Assembly: GCA_010093685.1 (NCBI GenBank)
Contig: MU006226.1
Location: 1,190,964-1,254,963, forward strand
Reading direction: 5' to 3'
Length of the DNA stretch: 64,000 nucleotides
Source: Ophiobolus disseminans
Lineage: Eukaryota; Ascomycota; Dothideomycetes; Pleosporales; Phaeosphaeriaceae
A model generated the notes under the pieces. That model made no database searches. It was not told where the DNA came from and worked only from the letters and a program-made list of their open reading frames with translations. Both the position numbers and the translations under genes were made by a program. This document shows positions 21,505 to 32,228 of the stretch, piece by piece. Each line of letters starts with the position of its first letter. Positions within the stretch are counted from its first letter, which is position 1.

Positions 21505-24325
21505 TTAATCTTCTCTTGGATCAGCTGGGTTCGATCCGTTTGTCGAAGGCGTAGCAAGCTGCGTTGGGCTCCTGTGCCCATTTTTCCGTACTGCCGCCTT
21601 CCCATTGACTACTGCTCGTTCTGCTACGACAGGGGAACCATAGTCTCCATCGGTTTCTAACGCATCGTCTGCTGGAGGCGGTGGAGGCGGTGGAGGCGGT
21701 GGCGGTGCGGATTGTAGTTCATCGGTTCCCATTCGCGACTTCTTTGGCGAACCGGAGGCTTCATCCCCTTCCCGCTTCCGCTTGAGCTCGGAGGAGTCAG
21801 CGGGCGATGGATCGCGCGAGGCAGGAATGTCGGCCTTCATATCCATCATGTCGTCGTCCCACTCGACTTCCTCCATGTCGCGAGTATCCGTGACAGCAGC
21901 AGGCGACTCAGCCTTGCCGTCGGCAAGCCGCGTGGCCTTTTGTCTGTCACGCTCGTCCATTTTCTTTACGGCCTTATCCATGAATTCCTTGACGTAGTTC
22001 TTGACAGTCTTCTCGTGCTTGGAGCTCAATTTGGCGGTAGGATCCTTGACGCGTCCAGACTTGTAGTCTCCCCGAACTAGTTTCTTCGCTACCTCTTTCG
22101 AAAGTCTTTTGATGTCGTCCTTTTCCATCTTCTTGCGGTAGTGTGCTGTTACGGCCATGACATGAGGAGAGAGCTATGTTGGTCAGCAATGATCAGTGGA
22201 TAGGCCGCACGAAACTTACAGTTGCCTCATATATCTTCTCCTGCTTCTCAGGAGGCAAACTTCGCCACTTCTCACTTTTCGATCTTTTCTCCTTGTCGTC
22301 GTCCCCGGTCGGTTGGGGGGTGGTAGATGCCGAGGGTCGTGTGGGTGTGACGTTTGAAGTGATACTAGAGATGATGTCTTGCAGCAGCTGTGTGTCCGTC
22401 TTGGATTTCGGCGGAGGTGGTGGCGGCTGGCTCGCAGGTTGGGACGGTCGCTGCCACTGCGTTGCACCGGTGGAATTATAGTAATAGACGGAACCATTTT
22501 CTGCGGTCGCCTGGAACCAGCCCGCCGGGAGAGGATTGAACGGTCGCGGCCGGACTGCGGGACGAGGGCTATTGAAGAATCCGCTGGGTCCCCTTGGGGC
22601 ATTCAGTACGCCGCGGGGACCGGACGGAATCGTAGCTGAAGCTGGACCTTTGGGCGCATTCAGAGACGGCGACTTGGACCTGGATCTTGACCGCTCTCGA
22701 CCTTTCTCGCGACGCTCGAAGTGGTTGTCCATGCGGACTGGTGCGCCCGCGTTGGGATCCCGCTTCATGCGCGGGATCCTATAAGCGACCTCCAGTTTGC
22801 TCCAAGCATTGAGCAGGCCGTTTGCGGAGCCCTCCACCTGCTCGTCGCCACAGCTCTTCAATTGCTCCACAGCCTCTTCGATCTTGGAGTCCTGAATTTT
22901 GTTTCGCGTGATGCGCGGAAGCTTGTGGAGAATATCTAGGACTTGCTGCACAACATTGAAATCGGCCATCCAGGTCGTCAGCGTCTTCTTAAGTGTCTCG
23001 TAACCGTGCATGCGGATGATCCGATGGCCCACGCGCTCGTTGTCGGTTTGCTGTATCCGGCTCAACAGCTTGACAGCAATCCACTTTTCAGTGCATTGTC
23101 GCAGGGCCGCCATGACCTTGGGCACCCCGTCGTCTTCGAGCGATCGCGGTTGCAGGTCGTTGATGTACTCCTCGTCGTCTTCGCTGGCCTTCTTCTTGCG
23201 CGGCTTCTTCGCGACTGCCGTGTCCCAGCCGTCTCCGTCGTCGATGCCGAGGGCCTCGATTGTCGCGTGCGAGAGCTTTGTGGCGTTGTCCGACTGGGTC
23301 TTCCCGCCAATGTAGCCGGTGCAGTTGACCTCGCCACAGTAGCACGGCTGCGGGTCGGCGCCGTAGCGGTCCACGTTGTAGTTGAAGACCAGCTCCTCGC
23401 CTGCGCTGACCTCGCGCGACACGAAGATGCCCATGCGCAGCTTGTCGCCGACGACCCACTTGTCGACGACACAGTTGGGGTTGCAGGAGTGGTTGCAGAA
23501 GCGGCCGAGATTGCCCTTCTTGGTGGCGTCGATGAACTCGCCCTTGGTGAGGGACATGAAGTAGAAGTGCTTGAGGCCCTCGTCGTCGTACTGCAGCATG
23601 CGACGGCGGAAGCTGCGCTCGTCGATGACCTCGCCGATGTACTCGTAGACAAACTCGCCGACGGCCATGTCGCTGTTCGCGCGTAGGCCGAAGCCCTTCT
23701 TGTCGGTGCGGATCACTGCCACGTCGGCGTACTGCTTGCGCAGGAAGCGCTGGTTCTGGCAGGTGCGGCCGCAGCTGCACCCGTCGGCCACGCACTCCAT
23801 CTTGGTCGCGCGGTTGATGCAGTCCGACTCTTCGCCGCACGCATGGTTGGCCTTGGCGACGGGGTCCCATTCCTCGCCGCAGTCGCACTCGAGCGCAGGG
23901 TCCGTGGTGCCGATGCTCCTGTTCGCGTACGTGCACTCGGGCAGCACGGTGAAGGTGTCCCGGGCCAGCGCCGTCGCGTCGGGCAGCTCGAGGTAGAGGG
24001 CGGGCGGGCGGTGGATGATTTTCGACGACGGCGTGCGCAGCAGCTTGGGCATCGGGCCCGCCACGAGCGTGATGTTGGCGGCCAGCGTGTCGTGGTGCGC
24101 GCTGCTGGCGGGCGAGGCGGCGTCTGGCTGCGCTGGGGCTGCCTGCTCGAGGAGCGACATGTGCTTCATCGGGGGCTCCAGTCCCTTGACGTGCCCTCCG
24201 GCGTCCGACATGGCGGTGTTGCGTGCAGAGCGCCCGGCCGCTGAGTTTGAGGAGGCCAGGGACGCTAAGCGTTTTGGCTGCCGTGTCGATGGAGCGCTGC
24301 CCCCGCCCTCATGCTCCTGGGCCAC
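21505..24325 (-). CDS. SET2: Set2 histone H3 lysine-36 methyltransferase
   Basis: Set2 methylates H3K36 co-transcriptionally by riding on phosphorylated RNA polymerase II. Exon 1 (24325..22220) and exon 2 (22173..21505) join in phase 0 across a 46-nt intron, giving 924 residues. The domain order is classical. An AWS Cys cluster comes first (ECDCGEEWDP, GCSCGRTCQNQRF; about 145-195). The SET domain follows, with GFGLRANSDMAVGEFVYEYI, NHSCNPNC and FNYNVDRYG. The post-SET motif is CYCGEVNCTGYIGG (about 330). A helical region leads to a WW domain (GWFQATAENGSVYYYNSTG, about 605). The SRI domain that binds the polymerase tail is split by the intron (WRSLPPEKQEKIYEAT on one side, VMAVTAHYRKKM on the other). 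The tail has a run of 11 prolines. The first Met at 24325 is used; a later Met (MSDAGGHVKG) is possible. Confidence 0.95.
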
Positions 24326-24363
24326 GCCTGCACACGGCCAGGCGCCGGATCAGCGCAGGCAGA

Positions 24364-24378
24364 GGGAGGGAGGGAGGG
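24364..24378 (+). repeat. G-quadruplex-type motif upstream of SET2
   Basis: Four GGG runs separated by single A residues (GGGAGGGAGGGAGGG) lie 39 bp upstream of the SET2 start codon, on the non-template (for SET2, complementary) side. The motif fits the strict G4 consensus. Its role is inferred only. Confidence 0.7.
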
Positions 24379-24445
24379 CGCGCGCGACGAGAGCTGGTGG
24401 TGCTGATGCTGGTGCTGGCGCATGTGGGAGCTGCGGCTGGTGCTG

Positions 24446-24475
24446 GTGCTGTGCTGTGCTGTGCTGTGCTGTGCT
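24446..24475 (+). repeat. GTGCT pentanucleotide tandem repeat, six units
   Basis: Six perfect back-to-back copies of GTGCT, flanked by partial TGCTG copies. The length is probably variable between isolates. Confidence 0.85.
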
Positions 24476-24653
24476 GGGTGTCGGCGGGTCTCACAGGCAA
24501 GGCGCCGTGCTGGCTGGACGCGACGACTACTGTCTTCACGACGGAACGGGTGTATGTGTGTGTGTTGACGTCGGAGCTGCTGAGGTCCCTGGCGGCCAAA
24601 GTTCAGACCCAGATTCCCCCATTCGGCTACAGCCGCGGTTAGTTCGCCATCAT

Positions 24654-24681
24654 CACCACCACCACCACCACCACCACCACC
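24654..24681 (+). repeat. CAC/ACC trinucleotide microsatellite
   Basis: About nine perfect CAC units, preceded by CATCAT. It lies in the SET2 upstream region and outside any supported gene. Confidence 0.85.
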
Positions 24682-25941
24682 GCCGCGCAGCAGCAGCTTC
24701 CACGTTCGCCTTCCGCACAGCAGTTTTATATACGGCCTACATAGCGTTCGCTTGTCAGCAGTCAACTCACGGCCTGGTGCGAGTGACGCCGTGCTGCAGC
24801 CAGTCGTCGACGCTGCGTCCGAGTGAGTGGCTAGCGACAGCGCCTCGCCGACATGGGCCCTGCGGCGCATTCACGCTCCCCAACATTGAGCACGCATGGA
24901 GGTGCAAAGTCGTGAGCCGCGGTGGTGGCTCGGGCCTGCGCCCCATTGGCTCGGCAACTAGCGGCGATCATTACACGACTGGCCGTGTACTCCATGTACC
25001 GGCCGAGTACTCTAGGTACTGCTGAGCGCGTCGGCGGCTCGGCCCAATCAACGACACACGCATCGGGGGCCATGCCGCCGACGCGCGAGGCGACGTGCGG
25101 TCAAGCAGTCGCCAGACAGTGCAGCATCCATTGGTGCTACGTGGCGACGCGGCGGCCGACGTGTCGTCGCGCGCAAGATATAAGGGCGCCGGCCGGGCAC
25201 GCTCCTGGACACCCAGCGCGGCCACGGTTCCCTCTGCGAAGTCGGTAGCCAGGTCGTGCGCACCGTTGAATGACAGGGGCCGCCAGCCATCGTGCAACAC
25301 GCCATCCGACCCCGTTAGCGCCGAAACGCGTCCGTGGAGCCCACTGCCAATCGCACGTGAAACGGGCGGCGATGGCCTCCCTCCACGACGCACGCGGCAG
25401 CCGGGAGGCCGGGCGACCAGCAAGACGATGGTGTCCCTGGCCGGGGCGATTGGCTGCCAGCGCCAGTTGCGCCATCGAGGTGCTGAGAGTTCGACGGCGG
25501 CGCATTCCTTCCACATCTCGCGGCTGCCTCATGACAGACTGAGACGACCGCTGCTGCTAACGGAGCTTGTTATAGGCATGCGCAACGGAAGACAGTCGTT
25601 CCAAACATGGAATGCATGGGTGCGCGTGCAGCCATATCCCGCCTTCTCCAAGCTAATGCACACTTAGATTTGCCAGGATGCGGCTGTCCTCTCCTTAGAA
25701 CTCACCCAGCCTCAGTCGTCTCGTCTGTCACGACGTTTTTCTTCCTGCCGGTATGACGACGACCCTCGCTGCACGCCGCAGGTCTATCTTCTGATGCTCA
25801 GCTTTCTTCACCACTCTCGTTATTCCTCACGACCCCTTTGCTTTCGTTAATCTCCTTTGTCCACATCTGAATGGTTGCATCTAACTAGCTTTCCCCGACA
25901 TACCTCTGGTCGCCCTTCCTTGGGCCCTCTGCACTTCACAG

Positions 25942-26975
25942 ATGGAGCCCCGCGACGCGCAACCATGGGCGGAACATGAAAAAGTATACCTGCTCGCCGA
26001 AATGCTCAAGGCCGCCCCCGTCCCTTCTCACGTGCTCTTCAACTTCATTCGCGACTATCAGATACAGCCCAGGTGGAACGACATGGCGCTGCCGCCGGGT
26101 ACGTATCCCCTGCTTCCCTGCACCAGCACCTCACAACATCCGGCCGTGGTCATGGTAGGTCCTGCTAGGTAGCGTTGTAGACTGACCATAGTCTTCGCAT
26201 AGGACGCTCGCTACGATCCAGTCAAGTGGCCTACGACAACCTGGGCGGGAACTACCAGCGCCCACCGATGCCTACTGCCGCCGCCCATCCTATCATGTAC
26301 ACCGGTCCCGAAGCCTCCAAAAAGCGCCCATATCAAGAAAGCGCCCCGCCCATCGGTCGCCTGCTCCAACCTCGTCCGCCTCAGACTTACCCCGGCGATT
26401 ATATTCAGGCCGGCGGTCCGGCATACGCATCTGCCATGACACCCACAGGCGAACCCGCAAACAAGAAAAAGCGAGGAAGACCTACCAAGGCAGAGGCACA
26501 GCAAAGAGCTCAAGAGGCGGCAGCACGTGGCGAAGTCTATCCGCCGCCCCGAAGAGGAAGAGCCTCAATCACAGCACCCCCAGAGCCATCACCGCTAGGC
26601 TCGGAGCCGCGACCCCACGAACGAACGCCTCCGCAATCGAGCCTAGGTCCTGTAGGCTCTGCGATGACTCCGCAGCGTCAATTGCAAACAGAGGAAGGGC
26701 CAGAGTCGTCATCTGGGAAGAGACGGCGCACGCGACCACATCCCTTGGAGCTAGAGAAGCCACCGCGCCTATTGGGAGAGATGGAATCGCCACTTGCTTT
26801 CGGATCTGGAGATGCAAGTCGCAGCCAAGCCTACTCTTCCTTCACGCCAATATCCGCGCCATTACCTTCTTCGAGAGATTCACGAGACAGAGACACACGC
26901 ATGGAAGGAGTCGAAGAAACGACCCAGCCACGAACCACGACACCTCATTCATTTAAAGACACGGTCGGCATATGA
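25942..26975 (+). CDS. Conserved fungal AT-hook protein
   Basis: Exons 25942..26098 and 26203..26975 join across a 104-nt GTACGT..TAG intron, giving 309 residues. The N-terminal 70 residues look like a small helical domain (WAEHEKVYLLAEMLKAAPVP, then FNFIRDYQIQPRWNDMALP, then GRSLRSSQVAYDNL). The spacing of Trp and aromatic residues recalls a Myb/SANT-like helix bundle, but I would not call it one. An AT-hook core follows at about residue 140 (KKKRGRPTKAEAQQRAQEAA). Basic clusters (PPPRRGRASI, GKRRRTRPHPLE) come later in a Pro/Ser-rich tail. It is therefore probably a chromatin or transcription protein. No specific function is known to me. It is divergent from SET2. Confidence 0.8.
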
Positions 26976-29524
26976 GAATATTTTCTACAACACAAAAAGC
27001 AACACGGTGGTAATACTGATTCGAAACACCCCGTCGACGATTTTACTTACGTACTCACGATACCATTCATGGACCTTATGGAGGCATGCTCTGCAGTCGC
27101 AACCACTTCGCGCCTGTTGAGAGTTCTGATTAAGCGCAACGTTTATCATGTCCAAGCTACATTCACTACGATTTCAAGCATGTTTCTTACAATGCCTTCG
27201 TTTGGTCGTTTCAGTCAAATCTCGTTGTCAAAATCTTTTTTTCATCCCTTCCCTTCAATGGCATGTACACGCTTCTTACGAATGTCGAGATGTGACAAGT
27301 CAACTACTTAATGTCTTACTTTCTTACATTAATGACCTGTTCAAGAAATAATTGTTTCGTCCTTTCCTTCCCAGCGCTCATTGGGCTACATACTCTTATG
27401 TCTCAGCCCGCGTATGTACGATAGATGCGATTTCCAAAATTCATTGCATAACGGCCTCTGTACAATAGCAACAGTATTCATAGTAGAATTCAGATACAAC
27501 CCATCAGCGCACACATCCAGCAGGCTCCTGCTTGCTCTCCGTGAGTAGGCGGGTACACTTTCGGTACCATGTTACACTTGCCACCGGCAGGTCAATGTAG
27601 GTATCCCACTGTCCACTCATCTGCCGAGCATCGAGCACTTACGACGTCAGATTGATGCAAGTGAGGCAGGAGGGCCGAGTATAGTCTGGTTGAGCAGCCA
27701 AACGTGGAATGTTAAGAGGAGCAGCGCGACACAAGCAACGCGTGTTGTTTCACCTAGGAAAATCCAGAGAGCTCTGTGTATCATTGTCGCTCGCTAGGCC
27801 CTGGAACCACACTCGAATTACTGACGCAGGGGTTTTGTCGCTGCCCCGAAATCTTTACGTCCGACTCTGCACGTAAGCGCCCGCTCGCCGAAGTCCCACA
27901 CCAAAACAGTCAGCAGGTCATGAACGCCCTGATCCTCTCACCGTGCAATGTCGAACCATGAACTAAAAGGGCCGTGATGAACAGTCTTGACAAAGCAGTA
28001 GTTCCATCAACAATCTGGATCCGTTGAATTCCTCATCAAGAAATGACTCGAGGTGCATGGTGAGGCTGGCACTGGCTGGGAAACTAAATGCATCACTGTT
28101 TCGCTGCAGCGCGAAAGGGGATTGTACATGACGCCAATGCATGTACGCATCGACCATCGTGCATACTTGCGTCCTCAACACAAACAAATATGAGAGATTC
28201 CTGCCCAACCAACTTAGCCGCAAAATTATGCGCAGGCTAAACGTGATACACTGTCAATTGTTGCGGCATTTGCGAACCCACACCTTGCAGGCCGTGGAGC
28301 AGGAAGAGTTTAGGTGGAATATCAGAGGCAACGCGGCCTTGCATCCCGCTCGCTGACAAGCTTGCAGTCGAAGCGCTGACTGTGGAGACGTTGGTGAACG
28401 AGCGAGCGTTTTACCTGTTTAATTGCCAATAAATACTTACGTCTAGTACCTTTTTGCGGCTGGTTAAGAACGCATTGCATGCATATTTTCGTCCACACCT
28501 TACCTTGTTTGCGTACAGTAGCTGACAATGACAATGCGGCGCAAGGACCACTCGTTCTCCATAGATCCGAGGTCGCTGACTAGACCATGATCTTCTTGCG
28601 GGACTGGCGCCGGAGGCGATAGGTTGGTATGCACGCGGTGGCCTCTGAGTGAGCATTGTTCGAGTGACGTTGAAAAAAGAACGCATTCAATAAAAGTGTT
28701 TTGTATGATCGCCTCAATCCAAACCGTAATGAGCTTGTTTGATCGTCATGCCCCATATTGAACCGGTCCCTGAAAATCATAACGTCGAAAGCATTATTAC
28801 CCAGAGTCAAGAAACGTAACACGTGCAGCGGGTTAATCTTGATGTTATAGCCGTCCCTTGAACTTAGCTCGTGTTTTGAGCCTTTTCATCGTGTCTGGTA
28901 TTGCCCGCATCAAGCCATTACTGTAACCAGGCTTATGGACAGGCGTCTCTCATTTGTACATCAACTGTGGTGGTAGACTAAAAAGGTAATAGGACCACCT
29001 GGATACGGCATGATACCTGCGTGTATATGCAGCAATATGACACAAGGAAAACAGGCGGCTGTAATCTTTGAGCACAAGGAACTGAGAATGCTCTTAATGC
29101 ATTGCTAATATGGGTAAAAGTACCGAAACTGAAGCCGCCCAAATGCTGATGTGGTATCAATAAATCAATAAGACGCGACGATCAGCCCATATGCTGAAAC
29201 CCATCGCAGATGCAAAAAATGCGCCTTGAACGCCCTGGACGCCTTTTTCGGGACGAAAAACTGCAGCAGATGTAAGACGCTTCGAAGGTAAACATAAGCG
29301 CATTGCTATGGCACCGTTTTGCTTGTACGAGAATGTTCTTGAGCCTGAGGCTCAAAGTTTAAGTTAGTCGTACCGTTGTCGGGCTCTTGATCAGCTGTGA
29401 ACTTGTTGACAAATGTCTTGGTGCCTTAGCAAACATGACCAATACTGATCAGGTGCTATCTCAACCGCGACAGCAGTTTTAGGATGTTTTCGAACATTTT
29501 CCTTGACTGCACTGTCGCGTACGC
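26976..29524. other. 2.5-kb intergenic region without recognisable gene
   Basis: The largest empty stretch in the window, between the convergent 3' ends of the AT-hook gene and the SUZ12-like gene. It is AT-richer than its surroundings and has no open frame above about 91 codons. I see no tRNA, transposon end or direct repeat. It may hold non-coding RNA or an ancient degraded insertion. Confidence 0.5.
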
Positions 29525-31732
29525 TTAGTTCCTAGGAGAAGCAAGATTGCAATCTGCACAGACCCAGCTGGACATTCTCAGAGCGCGAAGAGACAGGTTG
29601 ATCTTCCAGCGTTCTTTGATGCAGTCATAATGGAAATGTCGTCGTATACAGTCCTAGCATTGTCAGTGTGTGGCACCTTTCCACAAATTTTGTATTCTCA
29701 CCATGCCCGTGCAGCCGATCTGAGCACGCGCTACCTGTGCATCTTGCCCACACAAACACAAATCATATGGTGGAACCCAGCCTGATCCGTCGTAATCGTC
29801 CGCTCTAACGCATGCATGTGAGCTCAGTGTAAATTCCTGCATATTAACGTCTCCATCGGAGTCGGCAGTAACGGGGGTCAAGGTTCCTGGATCAGTGACT
29901 CTGGTTCTATTCTGCTCGTGAATTCGTGGCCTGAACTCCAGTTGGGATAACCGTTGCGACATTTCCATCGTCTCTTTTCCTCCATGGGCACTGGACTTCT
30001 GCGTCTGAGCAATCTTTAGACAGGCAGCGTAGACTTCTTGGGAGATTTCCTGGTCCTCTAGCAGTTCATCGACTTTATTCTTGAAGGCCTTAAATACTTC
30101 CTCTTGCCGTATCCATTCCCCGCTCACACGCGCGAAGCGAATCACAGCGTCGCCTACGTGGAGGTCAGAATGTAGCTGCTCTGCCCACAAATGCTGATCG
30201 AGTCCCTTAAGGAAGCACTTGACGTTATCCGGAAGCAGCTTGTCTTTGATGAATTCTGCAGATTTGCGTAGCTTGATCCATTCTTCATCGACTTCATCAT
30301 CGCTCTCGCTGATGTCTTCACCTGTACTAAGCGGCCGTCTGCTAGATGAACGAACAAAGGTTATGCCTGCAGGGGCTGCAGGCACAGGATACCTCCTCTT
30401 CTCTCGCGGAGGCATATCGCGAACCTGCGCTGGTGTTCTCCATCGTGGTGGCATGGATTTACCACCCAGCAACGTTGCCGGCGCTCGATGCGCCATGTGC
30501 CGCTTTTCAAGTTTGGACATCCGCTGGTATTCATCGTTGCCCTCATTCAAATACCGGGTTTGATTGAATGGCTGCCGTGGAGCAACGGTCCGAATGTCGA
30601 ACGGCTCAGTAGCCCTAGCGCTAGCTCGTTGCTCTGATTTATGATCCGATATATCGCATTCAAAGACCCAGGTTTCGTTGCCCTCTGCATCTAGACCCTT
30701 TGGTGTTGCTCGATACTTGAAATAGTCGTGCCAACTATCCAAATGCATACGGAAATCCTCTATATCTTTGGCTCTCCGTCGATGACAGCCTTCATGAGGA
30801 CAAGCCAGCCCCTTTCGAGTAACAGTCTCGTTCGCGTAGACGAAGGTGAGCTTTATTGATGGCTGATGGATCGCAGATTCACGTGGCGGAGATGGAGATA
30901 GAGGCGTTCCAAGCTGTTCCGTTGCACGCAGTCGAGTATTGTGTGCAACGAGACTTGAGACGATTTGAGATGATGCCCAATACATTGTGACTTCGAGGCC
31001 GAAGTCCAGGCTGTCTTTCCGATCTCGAAGAGGGAGGACAACTTTGCCAGGTGGACATTCGAGTATGTTCGCCCAAGTTGTTGTCAGTCGCGTCGATGGT
31101 TCCGGTATCACACCAGGATCTTCAGCCAGATGAGTGTAGAGTAATTCTGCATCAACTGGTAAGTCGAAATTGATGCTTATGTACATTTTATATGCTTTGA
31201 TAGTTTGGACAACGCCAACATGGTTTTTGAAGTCGTCTGGCTTGATGATAATACGATCAGTCTCCACGGAGACAGTTCTGTTGATGTCCTTGGCCGCACT
31301 CCTTAGTGTAGCGCCTTGGGCTGGTACGCTTATGGATGGATGGTTTGCTGACGGCAGAAAGACGGACACTTGAATAGTGCATTGTTCTCGCAATAAAACT
31401 CGCGATTTCCGAGCAGGGTTGCTCTTAAATTGATTAGGTCCGTTCCTTTTGCTGATGGATTTGATGTCGTGGACTTCCAAGACAAAAGATCCGCTGGGCT
31501 GCTGGACTCGTGCCATTATATCGTTCAAGTCCTTGTCCGAGGGAGGTTTCCACACGGCACGGAGAGCGTGGTTGTCTCCGTCGAATTTGGCCGTGCTGCC
31601 GTTTTCCAATTGGTGACGGTGAACTTCTAAAGCGCGCGACAGGCTCCTGGTCAAAAAGACAGGCGCTCGCTTTGCTGATAGATAGTTGTATAGCAGAATG
31701 TTCCCGGAAAACTGTTCGCGCCGCGCAACCAT
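29525..31732 (-). CDS. SUZ12-like Polycomb repressive complex 2 subunit with VEFS box and C-terminal PHD finger
   Basis: SUZ12 is the scaffold of PRC2, which methylates H3K27. Exon 1 (31732..29702) ends GCTGM. A GTGAGA donor and a TAG acceptor remove 48 nt, and exon 2 (29653..29525) continues to a stop, giving 719 residues. The N-terminus has the family-like LLYNYLSAKRAPVFLTRSLS. A single C2H2-type finger follows at about 315-345 (CPHEGCHRRRAKDIEDFRMH). An acidic linker leads into a VEFS-box-like region (about 495-595: EWIKLRKSAEFIKDKLLP, then FLKGLDQHLWAEQLHSDLHV). The C-terminus forms a complete Cys4-His-Cys3 PHD finger (CLCG, GCTGMDC, HYDC, WVCADC) only after splicing. The start could lie further upstream in an unseen exon. 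It is head-to-head with the F-box gene. Confidence 0.77.
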
Positions 31733-32228
31733 GCTCCTCGCAGCGTAGGCGTTAATGCTTACACGTACACTCGCTTACCCAGTCGCATGCGAACCGAGCA
31801 CCCAGACCGTAGAGTAGAGCTGACGGTGCGTGCGATAGTGAGGCGATGTTCCGCTGCGTGTATGCAAGGGCAGAGTGGCCGACAAGCCTGTTCAGCGGAC
31901 GAGAGTCTTGGTGGAGGAAGGACCGCCCCTACACACGAGAGAACGTCCCTGCCTGGAGGTGCAGCCAAAGTCATGTGATTGGGCGTGTTGCCAAGACATG
32001 CGGTCGTGCACGGACTGGGGTCGCATGGACGGCGTCATGTCATAGGGCGCCCGTCGCCTGCACGTCCAAATGCGCCGCATGCATCGACGCTTCACCTCCA
32101 CCCGCCTCTCTGCGCAAACTGCCTCGCGCACTTCTGCGACCTCGGCATGCACGCCTGAAGGCGCCCACCACGACGAGCCGACCGCCACCCGCCTGCGAAC
32201 AGCACATGCGTCCAGCCGTCGTGCAACC
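31733..32228. promoter_or_regulatory. Divergent promoter SUZ12-like/F-box gene
   Basis: 496 bp between start codons. The frame of the F-box gene stays open back to 32070, but ATG 32229 has the better context. No specific site was recognised. Confidence 0.4.

Larger units (their letters stand above)
24326..25941. other. 1.6-kb divergent intergenic region with simple repeats
   Basis: Upstream of both SET2 (-) and the AT-hook gene (+). It holds three simple-sequence tracts, listed separately, all on the SET2 side. GC-rich open frames at 24265..25667 on both strands look like random GC-rich sequence. The stretch just before 25942 is pyrimidine-rich, like a fungal leader. Confidence 0.5.

Noticed and set aside
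21524..21545. GGTTCGATCC, a tRNA B-box-like string
   Set aside because: It lies inside the SET2 coding tail, with no matching A box or acceptor stem.
24265..25667. Several 90-200 codon frames on both strands
   Set aside because: Composed of simple repeats (poly-Gly from GGT units) and GC-rich noise. No family-like sequence.
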